NCBI RefSeq assembly: GCF_014845115.1
Contig: NZ_NKUI01000061.1
Span: 1 to 50,272 of the forward strand
Length of the DNA stretch: 50,272 nt
DNA from: Methylorubrum zatmanii
GTDB taxonomy: Bacteria; Pseudomonadota; Alphaproteobacteria; Rhizobiales; Beijerinckiaceae
Direction of reading: 5' to 3'
The notes beneath the pieces are model-generated. The model was not told where the DNA came from, ran no database searches, and was given only the letters and a program-made list of their open reading frames with translations. Below are positions 8,402 through 18,204 of the stretch, piece by piece (position 1 is the first letter of the stretch; every line of letters begins with the position of its first letter). The translations under genes and the position numbers were made by a program.

Positions 8402-8489
8402 AGCGTCCTCCTGATCTGACCGGGACAACCGCCCGGAGCCGGAGGAGTTGCGGCGCGGGCTCGCGACGGACCCGCGCCGGCCTTTCGGT

Positions 8490-9470
<981 letters not shown>

Positions 9471-9749
9471 CGTCTGTCCGCTCCCTGGCATCGGCCCGAA
9501 AAGACATGGCCCGTTCCCGGGCAAAGCCGATGCGAAAACAAATGCTTCGCGCCCCGTCCCAGCGGAAGGCGCCCAGGCGACGGGTAGCCGATTTCGCAAG
9601 CTCCGTCGAGGTTTGACCCTGACGGATACCGGCGCTTTACACGGCCCCGACATGCTTGAGCTTGGGGAGAGAATTTTATTTTCTTTTATCGCCCTCGAAC
9701 GACAGTATTGTCATCCGCGCCCGGGCGACGATTCACCCGTGTCGTGGCG

Positions 9750-9926
9750 TCAGGCGACGAACAACCGGGTAGCGAGGACGAGAAGGCCGATCCCGGAGCC
9801 GGCGGCGAGGGCGGCGATCGCCGCGGCCCCCTCGTGATGGGCCCGGACGAAGTCGTAGCGGGTCGCGGCCCAGGCCGCCGGTCGCGCCCTCGGAACGACA
9901 CGCTGATGAGACCGGGCAATCCGCAT
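9750..9926 (-). CDS. small membrane protein (58 aa), uncertain
   Basis: Starting MRIARSHQRVVPRA at ATG 9926, the protein has a basic N-terminal half, then one hydrophobic segment (AAAIAALAAGSGIGLLVLATRLFVA) at the C-terminus. It looks like a tail-anchored single-span membrane protein. GGAG lies upstream at suitable spacing. No family recognised; the frame might be chance in this GC-rich DNA. Confidence 0.45.
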   Translation of the reverse strand: MRIARSHQRVVPRARPAAWAATRYDFVRAHHEGAAAIAALAAGSGIGLLVLATRLFVA

Positions 9927-10182
9927 TCCGCCTCTCCGCCTGACCGGCCGCGCGGAGCGCAACCGAGGGCGGGAGCAAACGGCCGGGAGACCTGACGGAG
10001 GATGAATCCCGGATCTCAGCTGCGAATCGTCGTCAACGGAGCCTTAAACCGACGGCGCCGACTTTTGCAGAAAGCCGGCGACCGCCTTTCGGGCCGATGC
10101 TTCGTGTCTCGCACAAACCTCCCGCCACGCTGTCGCATCCCGAGTGAGAGCGTCAGGGACCGGGAGTTTCGTGAGACAATTC

Positions 10183-10683
10183 TTACAGCGCGCGGTCGAA
10201 GCGCAGCTCGCCGTTCGGGCTGCGGATCACCAGCTGCGAATCCACCAGATCCCATTGGCCCGCCGTCCGCAGGGCGACGAGGAAGGCCTGCTCGCTGGCG
10301 GCGAGGGCCTTGTCGCAGGTCTTCTTGGTCAGGGCGAGCGGGCCGACGGCGAGATGCTGCTCGCGCAGCGGGAAGGCGGTGGCGGTGAAGGTGTTGCAGC
10401 CGCCATAGCCGCGGGCACGGTACTGCGAATCGATGATGAAGCTCGGCCGGTCCGCACCGGTGAACGGCTTGCCGTTCATGCTCACCGCGGTCCACATCGA
10501 GCCGAGGGGAAACACCTTTTCCTGAGCCTTGGTGCCCGGAACGTATTGCGGCTTCTTCTCCTGCTGCTTGGCGCCAAAGCCGGACGGATTGCCGCCCATC
10601 TGCATCTGCGCCATGGCCGGCCCGGCAGCGAGCACGCCCGCGGCGACCGCACCGATCAGCGCGGTGGTCAGCATCCTGTTCAT
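10183..10683 (-). CDS. META-domain (HslJ-like) secreted protein
   Basis: The 166-residue protein has a signal peptide (MNRMLTTALIGAVAAGVLAAGPAMA-QM). A META/HslJ fold follows (residues 60-166), with GSMWTAVSMNGKPF, the RARGYGGCNTFTATAF motif where the family has GCNxFxGxY, and KKTC further on. Family members are periplasmic or lipoproteins linked to stress and antibiotic tolerance, but their biochemical job is unclear. Two cysteines could pair. The start ATG 10683 fits the signal peptide. It is divergent from the XRE-like gene, across 345 bases. Confidence 0.8.
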   Translation of the reverse strand: MNRMLTTALIGAVAAGVLAAGPAMAQMQMGGNPSGFGAKQQEKKPQYVPGTKAQEKVFPLGSMWTAVSMNGKPFTGADRPSFIIDSQYRARGYGGCNTFTATAFPLREQHLAVGPLALTKKTCDKALAASEQAFLVALRTAGQWDLVDSQLVIRSPNGELRFDRAL

Positions 10684-11028
10684 CGTTCAGCCCCCTTTCT
10701 GCTCGGCCGCCTCATCCCGTCCGGTGAAGCCGAGCCGGCACCGCCCTGGTCGGCAGGCACCAGCCAAGCGTCGCCCGCACAATTGCGAAGGCTCGCGGAA
10801 TCGTCAGAAATTCAAGCACAATTATGGTCGAGGCGGGGTTACCACCGATACGCCCCCTGCACCACGGCGGCACGCTTGTGCACAGCCGAACCGCTGGCGG
10901 GCCGCCGATGCCGGACGGCGGCCGGTTTCTTATGCCCTCGCCGAAACGATCACGGCACCGGAATCGTTGATCGGTCCGAGGCCCGGCGCGGCCGGGCCCT
11001 CAAGGATGGAAAGAGCGAGGAGAGTGGC
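10684..11028. other. intergenic gap, META gene to XRE-like gene
   Basis: 345 bases between divergent genes. It holds a moderately AT-rich patch around 10805-10850, a likely promoter area, and no recognisable gene, repeat or RNA. I see no clear operator. Confidence 0.4.
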
Positions 11029-11355
11029 GTGACCGGATCGGACGAAGGCGTATCGAGCGGAACCTCGCCCAACACGATGACGCCCGCCCAGAGCCGGGCG
11101 GCACGTGGCCTGCTGGGCTGGTCGGAGGCGGATCTCGCCCGCCGGTCCGGCCTCGACGAGGGCTTCATCAAGGGGTTCGAAGCGGGAACGGGCGATCCCG
11201 CCTCGGGCCGGATCGAGGCCCTGCGCAGCGCCCTGATGCAGGGCGGCATCGTCTTCACCGATGGGACGACGCCTGGCGTGCGGCTCTCCGAGCAGCAACG
11301 CGGCGGCAACGAGGGCACCCGGCTCGACCAACTCACCACCGAGAACGACCGCTGA
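11029..11355 (+). CDS. XRE-like helix-turn-helix protein (108 aa)
   Basis: The 108-residue protein contains a Cro/CI-type helix-turn-helix (about residues 16-75): MTPAQSRAARGLLGWSEADLARRSGL, then GFIKGFEAGTGDPASGRIEALRSAL, and GIVFTDGTTPGVRLSE. This pattern is common in small alphaproteobacterial regulators. GTG 11029 follows GAGGAG with good spacing; ATG 11077 is an alternative shorter start. It is convergent with the FAD reductase gene (9 bases between stops). The target is unknown. Confidence 0.7.
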   Translation: MTGSDEGVSSGTSPNTMTPAQSRAARGLLGWSEADLARRSGLDEGFIKGFEAGTGDPASGRIEALRSALMQGGIVFTDGTTPGVRLSEQQRGGNEGTRLDQLTTENDR

Positions 11356-11364
11356 GGCGGCGCA

Positions 11365-12606
11365 TTATCGGGTCGCGAGGGCCTTGAGGTCGAAATCCGG
11401 ATCGGCCGCCTGCTCCGGCGTCACTGTCTTCGCCGCGGCCAGCAGGCGGCGTGCGGCCATGTGATCGGCGGGACGGTCGACCGACTCGACGGCGCTGAGG
11501 GCGCCAGCGCGGAAGCGGAAGACGGAGAAACCGGCTCCCGTCCGCCTGACGACGCTGGCATCGCCCGGCGCGGCAAGACCGGCGATCTGGAGCTTGCGCG
11601 GGCCCTGATCGCTCCAGAACCACGGCACCGCATCGTAGGCGGAGGGCCGGCCGGTGAGGCGCGCGGCGAGGCAGCGGCCCTGATCGACCGCGTTCTGCAC
11701 CGATTCGATCCGCAGCCGGTCGCCGCCGGGCATCCCGCTGGCGAAGCGGGTCGGGAAGCGGGCGCAATCGCCGATGCTCGAGATCGCCGGATCGGAGGTC
11801 GCGAGGAAGGCATCGACCTCGATGCCGTCGCGCACCGGCAGGCCCGCCGCCTCCGCCAGCTCCTGGTTCGGCACCACGCCGATGCCGACGAGCACGAGGT
11901 CGGCGGGCAGGAAGCGGCCGTCGGCGGTGCGGACGGCGGAGACCTTGCCCCCCTCCCCCTCGATGGCGCTGACCCCCGCCCCGAACAGGAAGGTGACGCC
12001 GGCCTCCTCGTGGAAGGCGCGGAACGCCTCCGAGGTCTCCGGCGACACCGCCCGCGCCATGACGCGGTCGGCGGCCTCGATCACCGTGACGGAGAGGCCG
12101 CGCCCGGCGCAGACGGCGGCGAATTCCAGGCCGATGAAGCCGGCGCCGATCACGACGATCCGCCCGGCTCCCTCGATCGCCGCGCGCAGGCCGTCGGCAT
12201 CGTCGAGGGAGCGGAGCTGATGCACCCCGGCGAGTCCGGTCCCCGGCACAGGCAGGGGCCGGTTGCGGGTGCCGGTGGCGAGGATGAGGTGATCGTAGGC
12301 GACGCGCTCGCCATCGGAGAGGCGCAGGCTGCGGCTGGCACGGTCGATGGCCGCGACGCGGGTGCCAGCCCGGTGCAGGATGGCGTGCTCGGCAAAGAAG
12401 CTGTCCTGTCGGAGCAGCAGCCCGCGGGCATCGGTCTTGCCGGCGAGATAGGCCTTGGACAGCGGCGGGCGCTGATAGGGAAGCGCGGCCTCCTCGCCGA
12501 TCAGGGTGAGGCTCCCGGCATAGCCCGCCTCCCGCAGCGAGGCGGCGGCCTGAAAGCCCGCCTGACCCGCTCCGACGATGACGATGCGGTCCATCGGCCC
12601 GCTCAT
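11365..12606 (-). CDS. FAD-dependent ferredoxin/rubredoxin-type reductase
   Basis: The 413-residue protein has the FAD dinucleotide motif IVIVGAGQAGFQAA at its start, PYQRPPLSKAYL, ATGTRNRPL, and a second NAD motif IVVIGAGFIGLEFAAV. The ISSIGDCARFP segment that holds FAD is near residue 285, and a reductase C-terminal domain with WFWSDQG follows. This is the rhodocoxin/putidaredoxin reductase group, which passes electrons from NAD(P)H to a small iron-sulfur protein. ATG 12606 overlaps the LysR stop as ATGA, so the two are co-transcribed. The electron acceptor is not in the window. Confidence 0.88.
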   Translation of the reverse strand: MSGPMDRIVIVGAGQAGFQAAASLREAGYAGSLTLIGEEAALPYQRPPLSKAYLAGKTDARGLLLRQDSFFAEHAILHRAGTRVAAIDRASRSLRLSDGERVAYDHLILATGTRNRPLPVPGTGLAGVHQLRSLDDADGLRAAIEGAGRIVVIGAGFIGLEFAAVCAGRGLSVTVIEAADRVMARAVSPETSEAFRAFHEEAGVTFLFGAGVSAIEGEGGKVSAVRTADGRFLPADLVLVGIGVVPNQELAEAAGLPVRDGIEVDAFLATSDPAISSIGDCARFPTRFASGMPGGDRLRIESVQNAVDQGRCLAARLTGRPSAYDAVPWFWSDQGPRKLQIAGLAAPGDASVVRRTGAGFSVFRFRAGALSAVESVDRPADHMAARRLLAAAKTVTPEQAADPDFDLKALATR

Positions 12607-13592
12607 TCGCCCGCCTCGGCGGGGCTGCGGGCAGCCTCGGCGGCGAGGCCGTCCGCCGCGCTCTCCGGGAAGAAGCCGCCGGGGATGTCCGGCAGGAAGC
12701 GGCGGCCCTCCCGGGCGAGATAGTCCCAGAACGCATCGGAGGCCGGGCCGAGCACCTTGTCGGCGCGGCGCACGACGTACCAGTCGCGACGGATCGGCAG
12801 GCCCTCCACGTCGAGGAGGACGAGGCGTCCGCTCTCGATCTCCGCCGCGACGGAATGGCCCGACAGCAGCGCGATGCCGAGGCCGGCCATCACCGCCTGC
12901 TTGAGCGTCTCGTTGGAGCCCGAATCGATGCCGAGCTTGGCCCGGCGGATCATGACGCCGCTCATGAATTCCTCGAAGACCGAGCGCGTGCCCGAGCCCT
13001 CTTCTCGCACGAGGAAGGATTCCTCCGCCAGATCCGCGCGCGTCAGGCCGCGCCGCCCCGCCATCGGATGATCCGGCGCGGCGATCAGCACCAGCGGATG
13101 AGGCCCGAAGGTCTCCGCCTCGATGGCGAAATCCCGCGGGGGGCGGCCCATGATCGCGAAATCGATGTCGTAATTGCGCAGGGCCTCGATCGTGTCCTGC
13201 CGGTTGCCCACCGTCAGGGAGATCTCGACCTTCGGGTGGCTCTCCATGAAGCCGGCGATGACGAGCGGCGCGAAATACTTCGCCGTCGAGACCACGCCGA
13301 GGCCGACCCGGCCGCCGCCACCCCCTTTCAGGGTCCGCAGCCGATCGGTACAGGTCTCCAGCACGGTGTTGATGCTGTTGATGGCCCACAGCATCTCGCG
13401 GCCGGCATCGGTCGGCTTGAGGCCGGTGGGGGTGCGGTCGAACAGGAGGAGGCCCGCCTCCTCCTCGAGTTGGCGGATCCGGGCATAGAGCGCGGCGGAA
13501 GTGACGTTGAGCTCCTGCGCGGCCCGCGTCATGGTGCCGAGCCGCGCCACCGCGGCCACCGCCTGAAGCTGCTTGAGCGAGAGATTGCGCAT
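12603..13592 (-). CDS. LysR-type regulator, CbbR/QscR family
   Basis: The 329-residue LysR protein has the winged HTH at residues 1-60 (LSLKQLQAVAAVARLGTMTRAAQELNVTSAALYARIRQLEEE) and a periplasmic-binding-type effector domain after it. Divergent from fbp-prk, it occupies the position of CbbR in Calvin-cycle operons. In Methylorubrum extorquens the CbbR homologue QscR activates serine-cycle genes and responds to ribulose 1,5-bisphosphate made by phosphoribulokinase; this gene is a strong candidate orthologue, but that is inferred from context. It probably controls itself and fbp across the 208-base gap. Confidence 0.85.
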   Translation of the reverse strand: MRNLSLKQLQAVAAVARLGTMTRAAQELNVTSAALYARIRQLEEEAGLLLFDRTPTGLKPTDAGREMLWAINSINTVLETCTDRLRTLKGGGGGRVGLGVVSTAKYFAPLVIAGFMESHPKVEISLTVGNRQDTIEALRNYDIDFAIMGRPPRDFAIEAETFGPHPLVLIAAPDHPMAGRRGLTRADLAEESFLVREEGSGTRSVFEEFMSGVMIRRAKLGIDSGSNETLKQAVMAGLGIALLSGHSVAAEIESGRLVLLDVEGLPIRRDWYVVRRADKVLGPASDAFWDYLAREGRRFLPDIPGGFFPESAADGLAAEAARSPAEAGE

Positions 13593-13594
13593 AC

Positions 13595-13635
13595 TCCGCT
13601 TTTAGTTTTTTTGCGGAGCACCACAAGTTTTTTTA
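13595..13635. promoter_or_regulatory. candidate LysR operator between lysR and fbp
   Basis: An AT-rich tract carries TCCGC (13595-13599) and GCGGA (13613-13617) as an inverted repeat, and the nine-base AGTTTTTTT twice (13604 and 13626), 22 bp apart, about two helical turns. It begins three bases upstream of the lysR start and is the most AT-rich part of the gap, so it is the likeliest regulator site. No classical T-N11-A site is certain. Confidence 0.4.
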
Positions 13636-13800
13636 GAATTCTTTCGACAGCAGACCTGTGCCGTCTGGCGTTGCCACCGTCGCACAGCGTATCATGCCTG
13701 GGAAAAGCCGGTACGCCCCGGGCGGACATGGCCGACAAGAACGCCGCGCAGGCCCCGCCAGGGCCGAGGCGTGGCCGCGACGGGAGCGAGCCTTAAGACG

Positions 13801-14856
13801 ATGACGAAGCCGATCGGGTCATCCCTCGACGACCATCTCGACGCCGAGATCGCGCGTGACGCCGCGCTGGCCGACACCGCCGCCACGATCCGGGCCCTGG
13901 CTGCCGCCGCCATCGATGTGAGCGAAGTGGTCGGGCGCGGGGCGCTGGCGGGGGATCTCGCCGCCCAGGGCGAGCACAACAGCGATGGCGACGTGCAGAA
14001 GGCGCTCGACGTGATCGCCCACAAGCGCTTCATGCAGGCGCTGGAGCAGGCCCCCGTGGCGCAGGTCGCCTCGGAGGAGGCCGAGGACGTGGTCGAGCTG
14101 AAGGCCGACGCCCCCCTGGCCGTGGCCATCGACCCGCTCGACGGCTCCTCCAATATCGGCGTCGGCATGGTGGTCGGCACCATCTTCGGCATCCGCCCGG
14201 TCACCCGTGGCCAAGGCGTCGAAGACCCGAACGCCTCCTTCCTGACGCCCGGCACCACGCAGACGGCCGCCGGCTTCGTCGTCTACGGCCCGGCCACCAC
14301 CTTCGCGCTGACGCTGGGCAACGGCACCCGCATCTTCACCCTCGACCGGGCGGCGGGCCAGTTCCGCCTCACCCACGACGCGATGAAGATCGTTCCGAGC
14401 GCCAACGAATACGCCATCAACGCCTCAAACGCCCGCCACTGGGACGCGCCGGTCAAGGCCTTCATCGAGGATTGCCTGCGCGGCTCGGAAGGCCCGCGCG
14501 ACCGCGACTTCAACATGCGCTGGACGGCTGCCCTGGTGGCGGACGCGCAGCGGGTGCTGATCCGCGGCGGGGTGTTCCTGTATCCGGGTGACAACCGGAA
14601 GGGCTACGCGCAGGGGCGTCTGCGCCTCCTTTACGAGACCGCCCCGATCGCCTTCCTGATCGAGCAGGCGGGCGGCGGCGCCACCGACGGCCAGGGCCGC
14701 ATCCTCGACCGGGTCGCCGCCAAGATCCACGAGCGCTCGCCGCTGGTGTTCGGCTCCGTCGAGGAGGTCGATTGCGTCGCCAAATACTATGACGGGCGCC
14801 AGCCCACCGCGGGCCGCTCGCCCCTGTTCGGCCAGCGCGGCCTGATGCGCAGCTAA
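13801..14856 (+). CDS. fbp: fructose-1,6-bisphosphatase, class 1
   Basis: It hydrolyses fructose 1,6-bisphosphate to fructose 6-phosphate. The 351-residue protein has the metal-binding DPLDGSSNI at residues 111-119 and SEEAED at about 91, both family marks of class I FBPase with magnesium. Later, RWTAALVADAQRVLIRGGVFLYPGD and GRLRLLYETAPIAFLIEQAGG form the sugar-binding region. ATG 13801 is chosen over an upstream GTG. It is upstream of prk with 129 bases between, a gap holding hairpins. The pair and the divergent LysR resemble a cbb operon lacking RuBisCO. Confidence 0.94.
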   Translation: MTKPIGSSLDDHLDAEIARDAALADTAATIRALAAAAIDVSEVVGRGALAGDLAAQGEHNSDGDVQKALDVIAHKRFMQALEQAPVAQVASEEAEDVVELKADAPLAVAIDPLDGSSNIGVGMVVGTIFGIRPVTRGQGVEDPNASFLTPGTTQTAAGFVVYGPATTFALTLGNGTRIFTLDRAAGQFRLTHDAMKIVPSANEYAINASNARHWDAPVKAFIEDCLRGSEGPRDRDFNMRWTAALVADAQRVLIRGGVFLYPGDNRKGYAQGRLRLLYETAPIAFLIEQAGGGATDGQGRILDRVAAKIHERSPLVFGSVEEVDCVAKYYDGRQPTAGRSPLFGQRGLMRS

Positions 14857-14916
14857 AGCGCTCTCCGCCGGAGCGGATGCCGGTTCGGCGGTAGAGAGTG
14901 CGTCACAACAAGACCT

Positions 14917-14956
14917 TAGGGCCCTTCCGATTGCCCCGTGATCGGGAATGGCCCTA
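14917..14956 (+). other. stem-loop between fbp and prk
   Basis: TAGGGCC (14917-14923) pairs with GGCCCTA (14950-14956), and inside it TTCCGAT pairs with ATCGGGAA with one bulge, leaving a nine-base loop. There is no T-run after it, so it is more likely an mRNA processing or attenuating hairpin than a terminator. A second, less perfect hairpin lies just upstream (about 14866-14900). Confidence 0.55.
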
Positions 14957-14985
14957 GAGCATCAGCCGCTCACCCCTGAAAACCC

Positions 14986-15846
14986 ATGTCGGCGCGTCAT
15001 CCCATCATCTCGGTCACCGGCTCCTCGGGGGCCGGGACCACCTCTGTGCGCAACACCTTCGAGCAGATCTTCCGCCGGGAGGATGTGAGCGCGGTCTATA
15101 TCGAGGGCGACGGCTTCCACGCCTATGACCGCGACACCATGCGGGCGATGATGGCGCATGAGCCGACGCTGAGCCACTTCGCCCCCCGGGCCAACCTCCT
15201 GCCCGAGCTGGAGGAGGTGTTCCGCAGCTACAGCGAATCCGGCACCGGCCGGACCCGGCACTACGCCCACGAGGAGGCGGATGCCGTCCGCTACGGCGTG
15301 CCCGCCGGCAGCTTCACGCCGTGGGAGCCGTTCCAGCCCGGCTCGGACCTGCTGTTCTACGAAGGCCTGCACGGCTGCGTGGTCGACAACAACGTCGATC
15401 TCGCCCGCTACCCCGATCTCAAGATCGGGGTGGTGCCGGTCATCAACCTCGAATGGATCCAGAAGCTGCACCGGGACCGCTCGACCCGGGGCTACTCGAC
15501 GGAGGCCGTCACCGACGTGATCCTGCGGCGGATGCCGGATTACGTGCAGACGATCTGCCCGCAATTCTCGTGGACCGACATCAACTTCCAGCGGGTGCCG
15601 ATGGTCGACACCTCGAACCCCTTCATCGCCCGCTGGATCCCGACCGCGGACGAATCGATGGTGGTGATCCGCTTCAAGGACCCGAAGGGGATCGACTTCT
15701 CCTATCTGGTCTCGATGATCCACGACAGCTTCATGAGCCGGGCCAATTCCATCGTGATTCCCGGCGGCAAGCTCGACCTGGCGATGCAGCTGATCCTCAC
15801 GCCGATCATCATGCAGCTGGTGGAGCGGCGGCGGCGGCTGGCGTGA
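14986..15846 (+). CDS. prk: phosphoribulokinase
   Basis: It phosphorylates ribulose 5-phosphate to ribulose 1,5-bisphosphate with ATP. The 286-residue protein is the bacterial type I form, with the P-loop TGSSGAGTTSV at residues 11-21, then YIEGDGFHAYDR and, later, DLLFYEGLHGCVVDNNVDLARYPDLKIGVVPV. These fit the octameric enzymes of proteobacteria. No RuBisCO subunit gene lies nearby. In Methylorubrum extorquens the enzyme is known to be needed for methylotrophic growth through its product's effect on the regulator QscR, not for carbon fixation. The start ATG at 14986 fits the family. Confidence 0.95.
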   Translation: MSARHPIISVTGSSGAGTTSVRNTFEQIFRREDVSAVYIEGDGFHAYDRDTMRAMMAHEPTLSHFAPRANLLPELEEVFRSYSESGTGRTRHYAHEEADAVRYGVPAGSFTPWEPFQPGSDLLFYEGLHGCVVDNNVDLARYPDLKIGVVPVINLEWIQKLHRDRSTRGYSTEAVTDVILRRMPDYVQTICPQFSWTDINFQRVPMVDTSNPFIARWIPTADESMVVIRFKDPKGIDFSYLVSMIHDSFMSRANSIVIPGGKLDLAMQLILTPIIMQLVERRRRLA

Positions 15847-15914
15847 TACGGGTTGCGCCTTGCTGTGGGTTGCCCCGTCTGAAGCCGCACAGGAACGCGG
15901 GGGCGGCCGCTCCC

Positions 15915-16820
15915 TCAGGCACCCGAGGCGGCCGATAGCGCTGCCCTGTCCTTGGATTCCGCCCGCATCTCCCCGTCCAGGAACGCCGCCACGGCTCGCG
16001 AAAATTCCGGTGTGCGCAGGTAGCCGTAGGATTTGTGTGGGTTCTTGCCGCCGCGCGGGCGGCGATAGGCGTTGATCACGGGGCAATCGACCACGCCGAT
16101 CCCGGCCCGGTTCGGGGCATAGGCCTCCGCCAGCGTGGTGCCGACCGTCGCGAGATCCTCGCGGTCGCCGAGATTGCTCCAGCGGGCCACCGCCTCGGGC
16201 ACGCGCAGGTCGCCGTGCTCGGAGGCGAGCCGGCGCTTGATCTCGGCCAGCCCCAGCGGTGCGCCCATGGTGACGAAGTGAGCGATCCGGGGCAGTTTCC
16301 CCTGGCGTTCGAGCAGCCGCAGCACATCGTAGGCGATCAGCGAACCCATGGAATGGGCCGCGAGCAGCAGCGGGCGCCCCTCATGCTGCGCCAGGGCCTG
16401 CCGCAGCCGGTCGCGGGCAGCGTCCCGGAAAACGCTGTCCTCGTAATAGCCCCAGAGATCGTCGAGCCGGTGCTCGATGATGAGGTCGTCGAGGATCAGG
16501 CGCCCGGCCTTCACCTGGATCCATTCGATGACCCGGTAGAGCCGGTCGGTCAGGGTCGGCGCGCAGACCCCGTCGGGGCTTGGGAACGGTCCCCTCCCCC
16601 GGGCGGGATAGTAGGGTTCGCGGTTGTGATCGTCGGCGAGCGGTGCGTCGTAACGCAGGTCGGCCCAGTACACGAAGTCGAAGGGAAGATCCGGCGGCGA
16701 TCGCCCGACATTGCGCCGAAGCCCCTCCGCGACCGCCTGGCCCCACCATGCCTGCTTCTCTTCCCGGGGCGGCTTATTGGCGAGCCCGTGGATGCCGAGG
16801 ATGAGCGGGCGGTCGTGCAT
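15915..16820 (-). CDS. alpha/beta hydrolase, lipase-like
   Basis: The protein starts MHDRPLILGIHGLANKPP, an oxyanion-hole HG motif, and has LLLAAHSMGSLIAYDVLRLL near residue 170, where AHSMGS replaces the classical GxSxG nucleophile elbow (serine at the centre). A late HKSYGYLR could supply the catalytic histidine. It fits the alpha/beta-hydrolase lipase-like families; substrate unknown. The frame is open to 16898; ATG 16820 is chosen because the conserved strand starts right after it, though no good ribosome-binding site is seen. Confidence 0.7.
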   Translation of the reverse strand: MHDRPLILGIHGLANKPPREEKQAWWGQAVAEGLRRNVGRSPPDLPFDFVYWADLRYDAPLADDHNREPYYPARGRGPFPSPDGVCAPTLTDRLYRVIEWIQVKAGRLILDDLIIEHRLDDLWGYYEDSVFRDAARDRLRQALAQHEGRPLLLAAHSMGSLIAYDVLRLLERQGKLPRIAHFVTMGAPLGLAEIKRRLASEHGDLRVPEAVARWSNLGDREDLATVGTTLAEAYAPNRAGIGVVDCPVINAYRRPRGGKNPHKSYGYLRTPEFSRAVAAFLDGEMRAESKDRAALSAASGA

Positions 16821-17065
16821 CGGTGGAGGAAGCAAGCCTGGCGATCGTTCGGTCGCCGGCTCAACACCGGCATCGCCGGGCATATAGCGCATCGACACTC
16901 GTCAGCCGCGCGACAAATCGGCAGCATGCTGCCCCTCCCGGCGGCCTCGGTGCGGAAGCCGAAGCACCGCCTTACGCGGCCTTCACCGAACCTGCGACAG
17001 CCGCCGAGGCGACCGTCGAAGGATCGGGAAATCGAGGGGATATCCGCGCCGAGAAGCAGGCGCCC

Positions 17066-17812
17066 TCAGGCGCCCATCTTCTCCACCAGGGCCTCGGAGA
17101 GGGCGAAGTTGACGTAGACGTTCTGCACGTCGTCCTGATCCTCGATCACCTCCACGAGGCGGATCAGCTTCTCGCCGGTCTCGTCATCGACATCGATGGT
17201 GTTCTGCGCCTTCCAGATCAGGCCGGTGCGGCGCGGCTCGCCGAAGCGCGCTTCGAGTGCTTTCGAGACCTCGCCATAGGCGTCCTGGGCGCAGGTGACC
17301 TCGTGCCCGTCGGCATCCGAGCGCACGTCGTCGGCGCCGGCCTCGATGGCGGCCTCCAGCATCGTGTCGGCGTCGGCGACCTCCGGCGGATAGGCGATCA
17401 CGCCGACCCGGTCGAACATGAAGGCGACGGCGCCGGTCTCGGCGAGGCTGCCGCCGGATTTGGTGAAGGCCGAGCGCACGTCGCTCGCCGTGCGGTTGCG
17501 GTTGTCGGTCTGCGCCTCGACGATCAGCGCGGCGCCGCCGGGGCCGTAGCCCTCGTAGCGGATATCCTCGTAGTTCTCGCCGTCATTGCCGGCCGCCTTC
17601 TTGATGGCGCGCTCGATGTTGTCCTTGGGCATGTTCTCGGCCCGGGCCGCGAGGATGGCGGCGCGCAGGCGCGGGTTCATCGTCGGGTCGGGGGTGCCGA
17701 GCTTGGCCGCCACCGTGATTTCACGGGCGAGCTTGCTGAACACCTTCGAGCGGACCGCATCGACGCGGCCCTTGCGGTGCATGATGTTCTTGAACTGGGA
17801 ATGCCCGGCCAT
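17066..17812 (-). CDS. YebC/PmpR-family protein
   Basis: The 248-residue protein opens with [37 protein letters not shown], the invariant start of the YebC/TACO1 family. [13 protein letters not shown] and [12 protein letters not shown] follow. Family members have been described as transcriptional regulators (PmpR), and more recently as factors that relieve ribosome stalling at proline-rich stretches, so the older regulator label may be wrong. The upstream open frame from 17929 lacks family similarity; ATG 17812 is used. Confidence 0.94.
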   Translation of the reverse strand: MAGHSQFKNIMHRKGRVDAVRSKVFSKLAREITVAAKLGTPDPTMNPRLRAAILAARAENMPKDNIERAIKKAAGNDGENYEDIRYEGYGPGGAALIVEAQTDNRNRTASDVRSAFTKSGGSLAETGAVAFMFDRVGVIAYPPEVADADTMLEAAIEAGADDVRSDADGHEVTCAQDAYGEVSKALEARFGEPRRTGLIWKAQNTIDVDDETGEKLIRLVEVIEDQDDVQNVYVNFALSEALVEKMGA

Positions 17813-18000
17813 GACGGGATCGTCTTCTCGTTCGTTCGGCCAGAAGGCTGCTTCCGATGAAGGAGCCTCGACGCCGCGCGGGAAATGTCTGGAACACGGC
17901 TTATAGGCCGCCCGCCCCCGCCGAGGCAACGCGGACGGCGCCGGTGAACGGCCCCGTGCCGGCCGGCGTTCCCTTGCCGAGCCGAATGGAAAGGCAGCCG

Positions 18001-18204
18001 ATGCACAAGGACAAGGGTTCGCTCCGCCAGGGTCCGGCCCGTTCCGGCTGGCGGTTCGGCCTCGCCCTCCTCCTCGGCGCCGTGGCGGGGGCGACCGCCT
18101 TTCCCCGGCCCGCCAGAGGCGGTGGCACCCGGAACGACAAGAAGGACGGCCTCAGGGCTGGTCCTGCGCCAGCAGCGCCCGGTAGCGCGCCGCCGAACGG
18201 CTGA
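18001..18204 (+). CDS. possible small membrane protein (67 aa)
   Basis: The frame starts [20 protein letters not shown] and has one hydrophobic stretch ([16 protein letters not shown]) followed by a hydrophilic tail. GGAAAGG lies seven bases before the ATG. It overlaps the end of the opposite MBL gene by 53 bases, so it may be only a chance frame. Confidence 0.3.
   Translation: MHKDKGSLRQGPARSGWRFGLALLLGAVAGATAFPRPARGGGTRNDKKDGLRAGPAPAAPGSAPPNG

Noticed and set aside
11365..13626. 753-codon frame fused to the reductase
   Set aside because: Its N-terminal half is an alternative reading of the LysR gene.
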